Source: Variovorax paradoxus (lineage in GTDB: Bacteria; Pseudomonadota; Gammaproteobacteria; Burkholderiales; Burkholderiaceae_C). Taken from it: a DNA stretch of 64,000 nucleotides. Shown here in pieces: positions 55,725 to 64,000 of the stretch. Each line of letters starts with the position of its first letter. Within the stretch, counting starts at the first letter, position 1. The notes below the pieces were generated by a model. The model was not told the DNA's origin. It did not search any database and was given only the letters and a program-made list of their open reading frames with translations. The stretch lies in assembly GCF_029919115.1 (NCBI RefSeq), contig NZ_CP123990.1, positions 5,110,501 to 5,174,500 on the forward strand. Reading direction: 5' to 3'. The translations under genes were made by a program, and so were the position numbers.

Positions 55725-56258
55725 ATGGCCAATCGCGACGCTCTCCGAGCCTTCCAGTCCCGGCTTGCAAGCCGCCTGCAGGCTGCACGCACGACTGGCG
55801 TCGCCGCCACGTGGCTCGCGGTCGAGGCGGGGGAGGGCAAGTTCCTCTTTCCTCTCGGCCACGCGGGCGAAATATTCCCCTGGACGCCTCCGCAGCCCGT
55901 GCCCTACTCGCAGCCGTGGTTCCTGGGCGTTGCCAACCTGCGCGGCGGCCTTTATGGCGTGGTGCAGCTTTCGGCATTCGCCTCGGGCGTTCCGAGCGGA
56001 CCGGCCGCCACCGAGGCGGCCCGCATGCAATCGCGGCTCGTTGCCCTCAACGAGCTGCTCGAAGTCAACTGCGCATTGCTGGTCGACCGACTGGCGGGGT
56101 TGCGCGGCGCCGAGGCCTTCACGGCCGCGGAGCCGCCAAGCGCAGAAGCACCTGCCTGGCTGGGGCATCTGTACACCGATGCGGCGGGTGAGCGCTGGCA
56201 GGAAATCAACCTGCAAGCGCTTTCGCAGCAACCCGAGTTTTTGAGTATTGGCGCCTAG
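55725..56258 (+). CDS. pilI: CheW-like adaptor PilI
   Basis: A 177-residue CheW-domain protein that couples the PilJ receptor to the CheA-like kinase. CheW features are FLFPLGHAGEIFPW, WFLGVANLRGGLYGVVQLS and a following beta-barrel half ending in IGA. A short N-terminal helix (RDALRAFQSRLASRLQ) precedes the barrel. It lies 43 bases upstream of pilJ. Confidence 0.92.
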   Translation: MANRDALRAFQSRLASRLQAARTTGVAATWLAVEAGEGKFLFPLGHAGEIFPWTPPQPVPYSQPWFLGVANLRGGLYGVVQLSAFASGVPSGPAATEAARMQSRLVALNELLEVNCALLVDRLAGLRGAEAFTAAEPPSAEAPAWLGHLYTDAAGERWQEINLQALSQQPEFLSIGA

Positions 56259-56301
56259 TGCCTTCGCACAGCCCAAAGACAACCACCCTGAAGGACCGAC
56301 C

Positions 56302-58626
56302 GTGAGCTCGATCGCCGACAAGTTCAAGAAATTACTGCCCGCGAACAGCGGCAACGAAAAGGCCCGCGTCGACGGCTCAGGTTCCACCTTGTCGCTCGAC
56401 GATGTCGATACGGTGCAGGCACTGGACGAGAAGACCGTCCGCCTGGCCCGAAAACAAGGCCGCTCCGCCGACGAGCCCACGCCCACCGGCTTTGCCGATG
56501 GCGGCGCGCTGCCTCCCAGCGAAGCCGCCAATGAGGCCGGCGCGGGCGCGCTCGACGCGGCCCAGGCCGCCGCAGCCGCCAAGGCCGGCTCCAGGCCGGC
56601 GCGTCAGCAGCGGATCCTGGCCATCATGCTGGCCGTCGTGGTGTTGCTGCTGTTGCTGGTGGCCGGCTCCGCCATTCTTCGCGCCGAACGGCTCGCCCAG
56701 CAGGTGGCTGCCACCGGTCAGTCACTGATGCAATCGCAGCGTCTCGCAAAATCGATCTCGCAGGCTCTCGTGGGCAGCGCGCCCGCGTTCGTCGAAGTGA
56801 AGGACAGCGCCGACGACCTCACGCGCCGCGTGCAGGGCCTCACCAACGGCGACGATGCCTTGCGACTCGAGCGTGTGGGCAACCAGTACGACGAGGACAT
56901 GGCCAAGATCAACCCGCTGGTCGCCCGTGCGGATGCCAGCGCCAAGGTCGTGCTGTCGCAGCGCCAGATCCTGACCCAGGTGGGTGCCGCCTTGCGCGAC
57001 ATCAACCAGCAATCGTCCGCGCTGCTCGAAATGACGGAAACCGTCGCTTCGCTGAAGATGCAGCAGAACGCCACGCTGCCTGAAATTTCGGCCGCCGGCC
57101 AGCTCGTGATGCTGACCCAGCGTATCGGCAAGTCGACCAACGAATTCTTCACGGTCGAGGGCGTGAACCCCGACGCCGTGTTCCTGCTCGGCAAAGACTT
57201 GAACACCTTCCAGGAAACCACCCGCGGCCTGCTCGACGGCAATGCGCAGCAGCGCTTCCCCGGCTCGAAAGACCCGCAGACCCGCCAGCAGCTCGAAGCC
57301 ATCCTGAAGACCTACGAGCAGATGCGCACGCAGGCATCCGCCATTCTGGGCAACCTGCAGGGCCTGGTGGCCGCGCGCGAAGCGCAGGCTTCCATCCTGA
57401 CCGACAGCGAGCCACTGCGTAAATCGCTCGGCGAGCTGCAGGACAAGCTGTCCGCACGCACGGGCCTCGGCGCCGGAACCATCGTGCTGCTGTTCGTGCT
57501 GTCGCTGGCTGCCCTGGCCCTGGCCGGCGCCATCGGTTTCGTGCAGGTGCGCGAAGGCCGCGAACGTGCCGCCATCGCTGAACGCGAGCGTCTTGCAGCC
57601 GAACAGGCCAGCGACGAAGCCGGCCGCATCAACAACGCCAACCAGGCCGCCATTCTTCGGCTGATGAACGAACTGCAGACGGTGGCCGAAGGCGACCTGA
57701 CGCAGGAAGCAACCGTGACCGAGGACATTACCGGCGCTATTGCCGACTCGGTGAACTACACGGTGGAAGAACTGCGCCTGCTGGTGGGCAACGTGCAGAA
57801 CACGGCAACCCGCGTGGCGCAGACGACGTCGCAGGTGGAAAGCACCTCGACCGAACTGCTCGCCGCCTCGACCGAACAGCTGCGCGAAATTCGCGAGACT
57901 GGTCAGTCAGTGCTGACAATGGCCGAGCGAATCAACGGCGTGTCCTCGCAAGCGCAAGAGTCGGCCACTGTGGCGCGCCAGTCGCTGCAAGCCGCATCGT
58001 CGGGCCTGCAGGCCGTGCAGAACGCCATCGGCGGTATGAACTCCATCCGCGACCAGATCCAGGAAACCTCCAAGCGGATCAAGCGCCTGGGCGAATCCTC
58101 GCAGGAGATCGGTGAAATCACCGAGCTGATCTCGGACATTACCGAACAGACGAACGTGCTGGCGCTGAACGCCGCCATTCAGGCCGCATCGGCCGGTGAA
58201 GCCGGTCGCGGCTTCTCGGTGGTGGCGGAAGAAGTGCAGCGGCTGGCTGAACGCTCCGCGGACGCCACGCGCCAGATTTCGGCGCTGGTGAAGGCCATTC
58301 AGACCGACACGCAAGACGCGGTGGGCGCCATGGAGCGTTCCACCCAGGGTGTGGTCGAAGGAGCCAAGCTGTCCGACAATGCCGGTACCGCACTGACGGA
58401 GATTGACCGCGTGTCGCGCCGCCTCGCAGAACTGATTGAGCAGATTTCGCAATCCGCCTCCCGCGAAGCCGATTCGGCCAACGTGGTGGCTGCCAACATC
58501 CAGCACATTTTTGCGGTAACCGAGCAGACCGGAGAAGGTACCCGTACCACCGCCCAGCAGGTGCGCGAGCTTTCGCAGATGGCGGAAGAACTGCGTCGCT
58601 CGGTGGCCCGTTTCAAAATTGCCTGA
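56302..58626 (+). CDS. pilJ: Type IV pilus methyl-accepting chemoreceptor PilJ
   Basis: A 774-residue transmembrane chemoreceptor. An acidic/Ala-rich cytosolic N-terminus of about 100 residues precedes TM1 (about 105-127). A periplasmic region with two PilJ-type helical domains extends to TM2 (about 392-415). HAMP-like and signalling coiled coils follow, with the hairpin tip EQTNVLALNAAIQAA at about residue 615. The GTG at 56302 has AAGGA six bases upstream; a longer frame from 56248 overlaps pilI. PilJ senses pilus-related cues in Pseudomonas. Confidence 0.95.
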   Translation: MSSIADKFKKLLPANSGNEKARVDGSGSTLSLDDVDTVQALDEKTVRLARKQGRSADEPTPTGFADGGALPPSEAANEAGAGALDAAQAAAAAKAGSRPARQQRILAIMLAVVVLLLLLVAGSAILRAERLAQQVAATGQSLMQSQRLAKSISQALVGSAPAFVEVKDSADDLTRRVQGLTNGDDALRLERVGNQYDEDMAKINPLVARADASAKVVLSQRQILTQVGAALRDINQQSSALLEMTETVASLKMQQNATLPEISAAGQLVMLTQRIGKSTNEFFTVEGVNPDAVFLLGKDLNTFQETTRGLLDGNAQQRFPGSKDPQTRQQLEAILKTYEQMRTQASAILGNLQGLVAAREAQASILTDSEPLRKSLGELQDKLSARTGLGAGTIVLLFVLSLAALALAGAIGFVQVREGRERAAIAERERLAAEQASDEAGRINNANQAAILRLMNELQTVAEGDLTQEATVTEDITGAIADSVNYTVEELRLLVGNVQNTATRVAQTTSQVESTSTELLAASTEQLREIRETGQSVLTMAERINGVSSQAQESATVARQSLQAASSGLQAVQNAIGGMNSIRDQIQETSKRIKRLGESSQEIGEITELISDITEQTNVLALNAAIQAASAGEAGRGFSVVAEEVQRLAERSADATRQISALVKAIQTDTQDAVGAMERSTQGVVEGAKLSDNAGTALTEIDRVSRRLAELIEQISQSASREADSANVVAANIQHIFAVTEQTGEGTRTTAQQVRELSQMAEELRRSVARFKIA

Positions 58627-58654
58627 CAAGAGATAAGAACGGCGAGCATCCAAC

Positions 58655-61600
58655 GTGTCGATCCAAACCCCTGCCACGGCCCCCCTCGCTGGCAACGTGC
58701 CGGCCACCGAAGACCTTGGGCCGCTGGCCTGGGTTCTGGGAGAAATCCAGAAATCCCTCGACAGCGTTGCCAAGTCGCTGCGGCGCTTCGTGCGCGACGT
58801 GGGCAATACCGCGGAACTCGAGAGTGGCCCGCTGCAAGTGGCTCGCCAGCAGCTGCACCAGTCCGTCGGTGCGTTGCAGATGGTGGGCAACACTGCGCCG
58901 GCGCTGGTGCTTGGCGCCATCGAATTCGCGGTCCAGGGCTTCATTGCCGAACCGCAGCGCTGCACCGAGAGCGCGGTCGTAAAGATCGAGCGTGCCGGCT
59001 TTGCCGTCGTCGATTTCCTCAACGCCCTGCTGGCCGGCAAGCCCGTGTCGTCGGTGGCGCTGTTTCCGCAGTACCGCGATGTGCTCGAACTGGTCGGCAA
59101 CGAGCGCGTCCATCCGGCGGACCTGTGGAGCATTGCCTGGCGTTGGGTCGAAGTCCGTCCCGCGCTGACCCAGGCCGCATTGGCCTATGACCCGGCGGTG
59201 CGTTCGCGGCTCGACCGCGAAGTGCTGCAACTGGTCAAGACCGGCGACGCACAAGCTGCTCGCCGGCTGCACGCGCTGTGCCTGGGGCTCGGACGCGGCG
59301 CGCTGCTGCCCCGCGTCGCAAGCTTCTGGACGCTGGCCGCGGGCTTCTTCGAGGCTTTGGCGCTCGAGCTGATTCCGTCGGACTCATACGTCAAGCGTGC
59401 CGCTTCGCGGGTGCTGCTGCAATACGCCACGCTCGCGCGCGGCGACAGCACTGTCTCCGACCGCCTGGGCCAGGACCTGCTGTTCTTCTGCGCACAGGCC
59501 GTGCCTACCGGCCGCGATGACGCCGCCACGCTGCGCACCGTGCGCAGCGCCTGGGGCGTGGCAAACGAGCCCTACGTCAACTACAGCGTCGAGCAATTCG
59601 GCCGCTTCGATCCGCTGGTGCTCACGCAAGCCCGCAAGCGCATCGAAACCGCCAAGGAAATGTGGTCGGCGCTTTCGGGCGGCGACGTCACCCGTACCCG
59701 CCAGGTGTCCGACACCTTTGCGCAGTTGGGCGAATCGCTGCAGAAGCTGCATCCGCCGAGCCTGCCGATGGTGGAAGCGCTGACGCACGCGGTCGAAGCG
59801 TCCGTGCGCAGCGGCCAGGCGCCCGACACCGAACTTGCGATGGAAGTCGCCACCTCGGTGCTCTACCTGGAAGCCGCGCTCGAAGACCTCGACCCGAGCG
59901 ATCCGCAGCTCACCTCCCGCACCCTGCAACTGGCCGGCCGCATCGAGCGCGTTCGCGCCGGCGGCCATTCGGAGCCGCTCGAGCCCTGGATGGAAGACCT
60001 GTATCGCCGCGTGAGCGATCGCCAGACCATGGGAACCGTGGTCGACGAGCTGCGCAGCCACCTGAGCGAACTCGAAAAGTCGCTCGACCAGTACTTCCGC
60101 CGCCCGGCCGAAAAGGCACTGCTGCGCACCGTGCCGAGCCAACTGCTGCAAATGCGCGGGGTGTTCTCGGTGTTGGGCCTGGAGCAGGCCGCGCACACCG
60201 TGCAGCGCATGCGCGACGACGTCGAGCAGATGCTCGTGGGCAATGCTTCGCCCGTCGAGGAAATGCACAGCTTCGATGCGCTCGGCAACAACCTGGGCGC
60301 GCTCGGCTTCCTGATCGACATGCTGGGCTACCAGCCGGCGCTGGCCAAGCGCCTGTTCGTGTTCGATGCCGAAGCCGGCGAACTCAAGCCGCTGATGGGC
60401 CGCCAGGCCGACACCGGCGGCGCAGATGCCGCAGTGGCAGACGGCAAGCCCGCGGCCGCCGAAGCCGTGCTCAGCATCGAGGAAGTCGATGCACAGATCG
60501 CTTCGAAGCTGGCCGCACTCGCCACGCCCAACCGCAAGGCGAAGGTGTCGCCCATCGAGGAATTCAGCCGCAAGGCCGACAGCTGGACCAACAAGATCAC
60601 CGGTCCCGCAGCGCTGCCCGACACCGAAGTTACCGAACTCGAAGAAGACGACCTGCAGAACATCTTCCTCGACGAGGCCCGCGAGGTGGTGCAAAACGGC
60701 CTGGCCGCCATCGACGAGCTTGGCGGCCACCCCGACGACACCGAAGAACTCACCATCCTGCGCCGTGCGTTCCACACGCTCAAGGGCAGCTCGCGCATGG
60801 TCGGGCTCACCGACTTCGGCGACGCCGCCTGGTCCTTCGAGCAGGTGCTCAACACCTGGCTGGCCGACCAGCGCGACGCCACGCCCGAGCTGCTTTCCGC
60901 CACCCGCAATGCGCTCGGCGAATTCAGCGAATGGGTGGAAGCCATTGCTTCCGGCGCCGCGCACAGCTGGCAGTCGTCGCATTTCAGCCGCGTGGCCAAC
61001 GCCCTGCTGGCCGGCGAACCCGTGCCGACCGCGCCGCCGCGCGCCGATGCGGACGCCCTTGCGGTAGCTGCGCGCCATATTGCCGCGGAGCCGCCTGTGG
61101 CTGCGCCGCTGCCGATGCCGGAGTTGCCCGAGCTTCCGGATCTGCCCGACCTGTCGCTGGCGCCCGTTGCGCCACAGGAGCCTGCACCCGCACCCGCACC
61201 CGCCTTCGAACTGCCGGTGCAGGCGCTGGAGGAGCCCGCAAGGCACGAAACCGACGACGACTTCGCATCGACCGACTTCCTCGACTTCGACACCAAGCCG
61301 AGCCCGGAAGAGTCTTTCGAGGTGCTGACCGGCAGCGGAGATTTCGATTTCCTTGCGGCCGAGAAGGTGGAGCCCGCACCGCCGGCCGCTCAATTTGCCG
61401 CCGAACCGGCCGCGGAACCCGCGCCGGTTGCCACGCCCGAGCCGCTGCCCGACCTGGACTGGGCACCCGAGCTCTCGCCAGCCAGGGAGAGCGAGCCCGC
61501 AGCCCTTGCCCCGGCCGAGCCTGTGTCCGTGTCCGTGGAAGAAGAGCCCGTGGCTGCCGCACCGGCGTTCCTGCTGGAGCCGGAAGAAGAACCCGCCGCA

Positions 61601-64000
61601 ACAGTGGCCGAAGCGCCTGCCGCACCGGCAGAGCCGGTCGAACCCCCGTTCGCGGTTGCAGAGACGGTTGCAGTTGCCGAAGAAGCGCCGCAACCCGAAC
61701 CCGAACCTGAACCCGAGGTGCAGGAAACGGCCGAAGCCGCTGCTCCCTCCGGTGCCGACGACCAGGTCAAGGTCATCGGACCGCTGCGCATAGGCATTGC
61801 GCTCTACAACGTCTACCTCAACGAAGCCGACGAGTGGTCGAGGCAGTTGGCTACCGAAGTCGGCGAGTGGGCGCTCGAATCGCACGAGCGCCTGTCCGAT
61901 TCGACCGTCGCGCTTGCGCATTCGCTGGCCGGCAGCTCGGCAACGGTCGGCTTCCACAGCCTTTCGGGCATGGCCCGCCTGCTCGAAGCCGCGCTGCAGC
62001 ATCTGCAAATGCAAGGCAGCGGTACGCGCGAACAGGGCGTGGTGCTGGTTGCTGCAGCCGACGAGCTGCGCCGCCTGCTGCACCAGTTTGCCGTCGGCTT
62101 CCTGCGCGAACCATCCGAAGGAACGCTGCAGGCGCTGCGCGACATTGCCGCCGCACCCATGCCGGCCGAGGCAGCTGCCCGCGCCGACGTGCGGCCGCTG
62201 CAGCACATGGTGGCGACCGACAGCGTTGCCGACGTGTCGCTGGACGACTCCGAAGATGCCATCGACGTGGCCGATGCGGTCGACGTCGACCTGTTCCCGA
62301 TCTTCGAGGAAGAAGCCGCGGAACTGCTGCCCCAGCTCGGCCAGGCGCTGCGCCAGTGGGCTCACCACCCCGACGACAACGCGCCTCGCGCATCGGTGCT
62401 GCGCACGCTGCACACGCTCAAGGGCAGCGCCCGGCTGGCCGGCGCCATGCGCCTTGGCGAGCGGGCGCACCGCATGGAGTCGGAGATCGAAGTCCTGGGT
62501 ACCCAGGGCGGTGCCGACCGGGCGGAAATCGAAAAGCTGCTCACGCGTCTCGACGCACTGCAGTCCACCTTCGACGCACTGCGCGCGGCGGACGATGCCA
62601 CCCAGGCCGAAGTGGCCCAGCTCGTGGTGGCGGCAACTGCTGCCCAGCCGGGCGTTCAGCTGGTGCAGGTTGCCGCCGAAGCTGGCGTGCCCGCCAACGA
62701 CGAGATTGCTGCTGGCGGCGACCAGAACGCCGATGCCGTGGAAACGGCCGCCGTGCCGTCGCTCCTGCCGCGTCCCGCTCCGGCGCTGCTCGCTCCTTTG
62801 CGCACTGCGTCCACCCAGGCCGTTCGCATTCGCACCCAGCTGCTCGACCGCCTGGTGGCGCAGACCGGCGAGGTCATCATCACGCGTTCGCGTCTCGAAG
62901 CCGAACTCGGCCAGTTGCGCGGTTCGCTCTCCGACCTGACGGGCAACCTCGACCGCCTGCGCCAGCAGCTGCGCGACATCGAAGTGCAGGCCGAAAGCCA
63001 GATGCAGTCCCGCCTGGCGCAAGCCAAGGACTCGCAGCAAAGCTTCGACCCGCTCGAGTTCGACCGCTTCACACGCGTGCAGGAACTCACGCGCATGATG
63101 GCCGAGTCGGTGAACGACGTGGCCACCGTGCAGCGCACGCTGCAAAAGACGGTGCAGGCAACAGAAGACGACCTGAGCGTCCAGGCACGCCAGACGCGTG
63201 AACTGCAGCGCGGCCTGCTGCGCACGCGCATGGTGGAGTTCGAAGGCATTTCGGACCGCCTCTACCGCGTGGTGCGCCAGGCATCGAAAGACACCGGCAA
63301 GCAGGTGCGGCTGGACATCGTCGGCGGCTCCATCGAAATGGACCGCGGCGTGCTCGACCGCATGACGCCCGCCTTCGAGCACCTGCTGCGCAATTGCGTG
63401 GCGCACGGCATCGAAGACCCGGCCGCGCGCGAAAAGGCCGGCAAGGACGCCAACGGCCTGATCGTGATCGACCTGCACCACGAGGGCAACGACGTCTCGG
63501 TGAGCTTCCGCGACGACGGCGCCGGCCTGGACCACAAGCGCATTGCCGAACGTGCCCGCACGCTGGGCCTGCTCGAGCCGGGCCAGGAACTGTCGCCCGA
63601 AGAAGCCACCGAGCTGATCTTCAAGCCCGGCTTTTCCACGGCGGGGCAGGTGTCCGAACTGGCTGGCCGCGGCATCGGCATGGACGTGGTGCGCGCGCAG
63701 ATCGCCGCGCTCGGCGGCCGTATCGAAACGCACAGCACCGCCGGACACGGCACCACCTTCAAGCTGGTGCTGCCGCTCACCACCGCGGTGACGCACGTGG
63801 TGATGCTGCGCGCCGGCGAGGTGTCGATCGGCGTGCCGTCCAACCTGGTGGAACTGGTCCAGCGCGTGAGCAGCACCGAGCTCGAAGCCGCCTACCTGCA
63901 CAACAGCCATCCGTTCGGCAGCGAACAGGTGCCGTTCTACTGGGCCGGCGCGTTGCTGCAGGCCTCGGCGCGCAGCGACCATCCCGCCGGCAAGAACAAC
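58655..64000 (+). CDS. CheA-like hybrid kinase of the Chp system (PilL/ChpA), partial
   Basis: At least 1782 residues, running off the right edge. It starts at the GTG at 58655 (VSIQTPATAPL). Three Hpt domains with an intact histidine are seen: His707 (FHTLKGSSRM), His1089 (AHSLAGSSATV) and His1253 (LHTLKGSARLAG). A long Ala/Pro/Glu-rich linker spans about 810-1040. The kinase core has the N-box at Asn1580 (LLRNCVAHGIEDP), DDGAGLDHKR and GRGIGMDVV, then the start of a CheW-like regulatory domain. A C-terminal receiver probably lies beyond the window. It phosphorylates PilG and PilH. Confidence 0.95.
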   Translation, partial: MSIQTPATAPLAGNVPATEDLGPLAWVLGEIQKSLDSVAKSLRRFVRDVGNTAELESGPLQVARQQLHQSVGALQMVGNTAPALVLGAIEFAVQGFIAEPQRCTESAVVKIERAGFAVVDFLNALLAGKPVSSVALFPQYRDVLELVGNERVHPADLWSIAWRWVEVRPALTQAALAYDPAVRSRLDREVLQLVKTGDAQAARRLHALCLGLGRGALLPRVASFWTLAAGFFEALALELIPSDSYVKRAASRVLLQYATLARGDSTVSDRLGQDLLFFCAQAVPTGRDDAATLRTVRSAWGVANEPYVNYSVEQFGRFDPLVLTQARKRIETAKEMWSALSGGDVTRTRQVSDTFAQLGESLQKLHPPSLPMVEALTHAVEASVRSGQAPDTELAMEVATSVLYLEAALEDLDPSDPQLTSRTLQLAGRIERVRAGGHSEPLEPWMEDLYRRVSDRQTMGTVVDELRSHLSELEKSLDQYFRRPAEKALLRTVPSQLLQMRGVFSVLGLEQAAHTVQRMRDDVEQMLVGNASPVEEMHSFDALGNNLGALGFLIDMLGYQPALAKRLFVFDAEAGELKPLMGRQADTGGADAAVADGKPAAAEAVLSIEEVDAQIASKLAALATPNRKAKVSPIEEFSRKADSWTNKITGPAALPDTEVTELEEDDLQNIFLDEAREVVQNGLAAIDELGGHPDDTEELTILRRAFHTLKGSSRMVGLTDFGDAAWSFEQVLNTWLADQRDATPELLSATRNALGEFSEWVEAIASGAAHSWQSSHFSRVANALLAGEPVPTAPPRADADALAVAARHIAAEPPVAAPLPMPELPELPDLPDLSLAPVAPQEPAPAPAPAFELPVQALEEPARHETDDDFASTDFLDFDTKPSPEESFEVLTGSGDFDFLAAEKVEPAPPAAQFAAEPAAEPAPVATPEPLPDLDWAPELSPARESEPAALAPAEPVSVSVEEEPVAAAPAFLLEPEEEPAATVAEAPAAPAEPVEPPFAVAETVAVAEEAPQPEPEPEPEVQETAEAAAPSGADDQVKVIGPLRIGIALYNVYLNEADEWSRQLATEVGEWALESHERLSDSTVALAHSLAGSSATVGFHSLSGMARLLEAALQHLQMQGSGTREQGVVLVAAADELRRLLHQFAVGFLREPSEGTLQALRDIAAAPMPAEAAARADVRPLQHMVATDSVADVSLDDSEDAIDVADAVDVDLFPIFEEEAAELLPQLGQALRQWAHHPDDNAPRASVLRTLHTLKGSARLAGAMRLGERAHRMESEIEVLGTQGGADRAEIEKLLTRLDALQSTFDALRAADDATQAEVAQLVVAATAAQPGVQLVQVAAEAGVPANDEIAAGGDQNADAVETAAVPSLLPRPAPALLAPLRTASTQAVRIRTQLLDRLVAQTGEVIITRSRLEAELGQLRGSLSDLTGNLDRLRQQLRDIEVQAESQMQSRLAQAKDSQQSFDPLEFDRFTRVQELTRMMAESVNDVATVQRTLQKTVQATEDDLSVQARQTRELQRGLLRTRMVEFEGISDRLYRVVRQASKDTGKQVRLDIVGGSIEMDRGVLDRMTPAFEHLLRNCVAHGIEDPAAREKAGKDANGLIVIDLHHEGNDVSVSFRDDGAGLDHKRIAERARTLGLLEPGQELSPEEATELIFKPGFSTAGQVSELAGRGIGMDVVRAQIAALGGRIETHSTAGHGTTFKLVLPLTTAVTHVVMLRAGEVSIGVPSNLVELVQRVSSTELEAAYLHNSHPFGSEQVPFYWAGALLQASARSDHPAGKNN

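Noticed and set aside
59384..63982. A 1532-codon open frame on the minus strand
   Set aside because: It lies fully antisense to the CheA-like kinase, whose plus-strand frame shows clear Hpt and ATPase motifs. The antisense product is rich in His, Arg and Gly with no domain, a common artefact of high-GC codon bias.

Overview
This window looks like a chromosomal segment of a high-GC betaproteobacterium of the order Burkholderiales, most probably Comamonadaceae and Variovorax-like. The evidence is the gene content and order: a phasin, an S-adenosylhomocysteine (SAH) riboswitch ahead of ahcY-tlyA-metF, rplM-rpsI-erpA, dusB-fis-purH, and a Pil-Chp cluster. No rRNA operon, prophage, insertion sequence or CRISPR array was seen. 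Genes are densely packed, often with 4-base ATGA or GTGA overlaps.

Layout. 1-5.1 kb: a partial phasin gene, a secreted protein of unknown function, then the methyl-cycle operon ahcY-tlyA-metF behind a promoter and SAH riboswitch, and the lipoprotein gene rlpA. 5.2-7.8 kb: rlmJ, ribosomal proteins L13 and S9, and erpA, with two clear terminators. 7.8-13 kb: wall recycling and remodelling (anmK, an M23 peptidase), tyrS, and an OmpA/FecR pair. 13-17.2 kb: a cation transporter, dtd, a methyltransferase, ybeY, a phoH-like gene and ruvA. 17.2-23.7 kb: a seven-gene minus-strand lipid operon matching the poorly characterised E. coli ynbABCD set, lying between ruvA and ruvB. 23.8-29.5 kb: ruvB, a cobalt/nickel efflux pump, an LpxH-like enzyme and two membrane or periplasmic cytochromes c. 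29.5-31.7 kb: a MocR-type regulator broken by a perfect 67-bp tandem duplication, then alkB. 31.9-35.7 kb: a tRNA with CAT anticodon, an ECF sigma/anti-sigma pair, an enoyl-CoA hydratase, and a DUF2325 gene behind a perfect Fur-type palindrome. 35.7-40.4 kb: an M61 peptidase, dsbC, a UbiH-type hydroxylase and a MOSC protein. 40.4-46.6 kb: the complete ribose operon rbsBACRKD. 46.7-54.9 kb: ychF, a glutathione transferase, a YqaA-type membrane protein, dusB-fis, purH, hemL, a ThiD-like kinase and rubredoxin. 54.9-64 kb: the twitching-motility chemosensory cluster pilG-pilH-pilI-pilJ and a very large CheA-like kinase that runs off the window.

How the genes work together. SAH accumulation probably turns on its own removal (ahcY) and methyl-group supply (metF). 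Ribose import, phosphorylation and control are one transcription unit with its repressor site over the promoter. The Ynb-like operon contains a full set for making CDP-diacylglycerol and attaching or exchanging an unknown head group, plus two two-domain fusion proteins; its product is unknown. It is the best candidate here for an undescribed system. The Chp genes form a signalling line from a PilJ receptor to two response regulators that control type IV pili.
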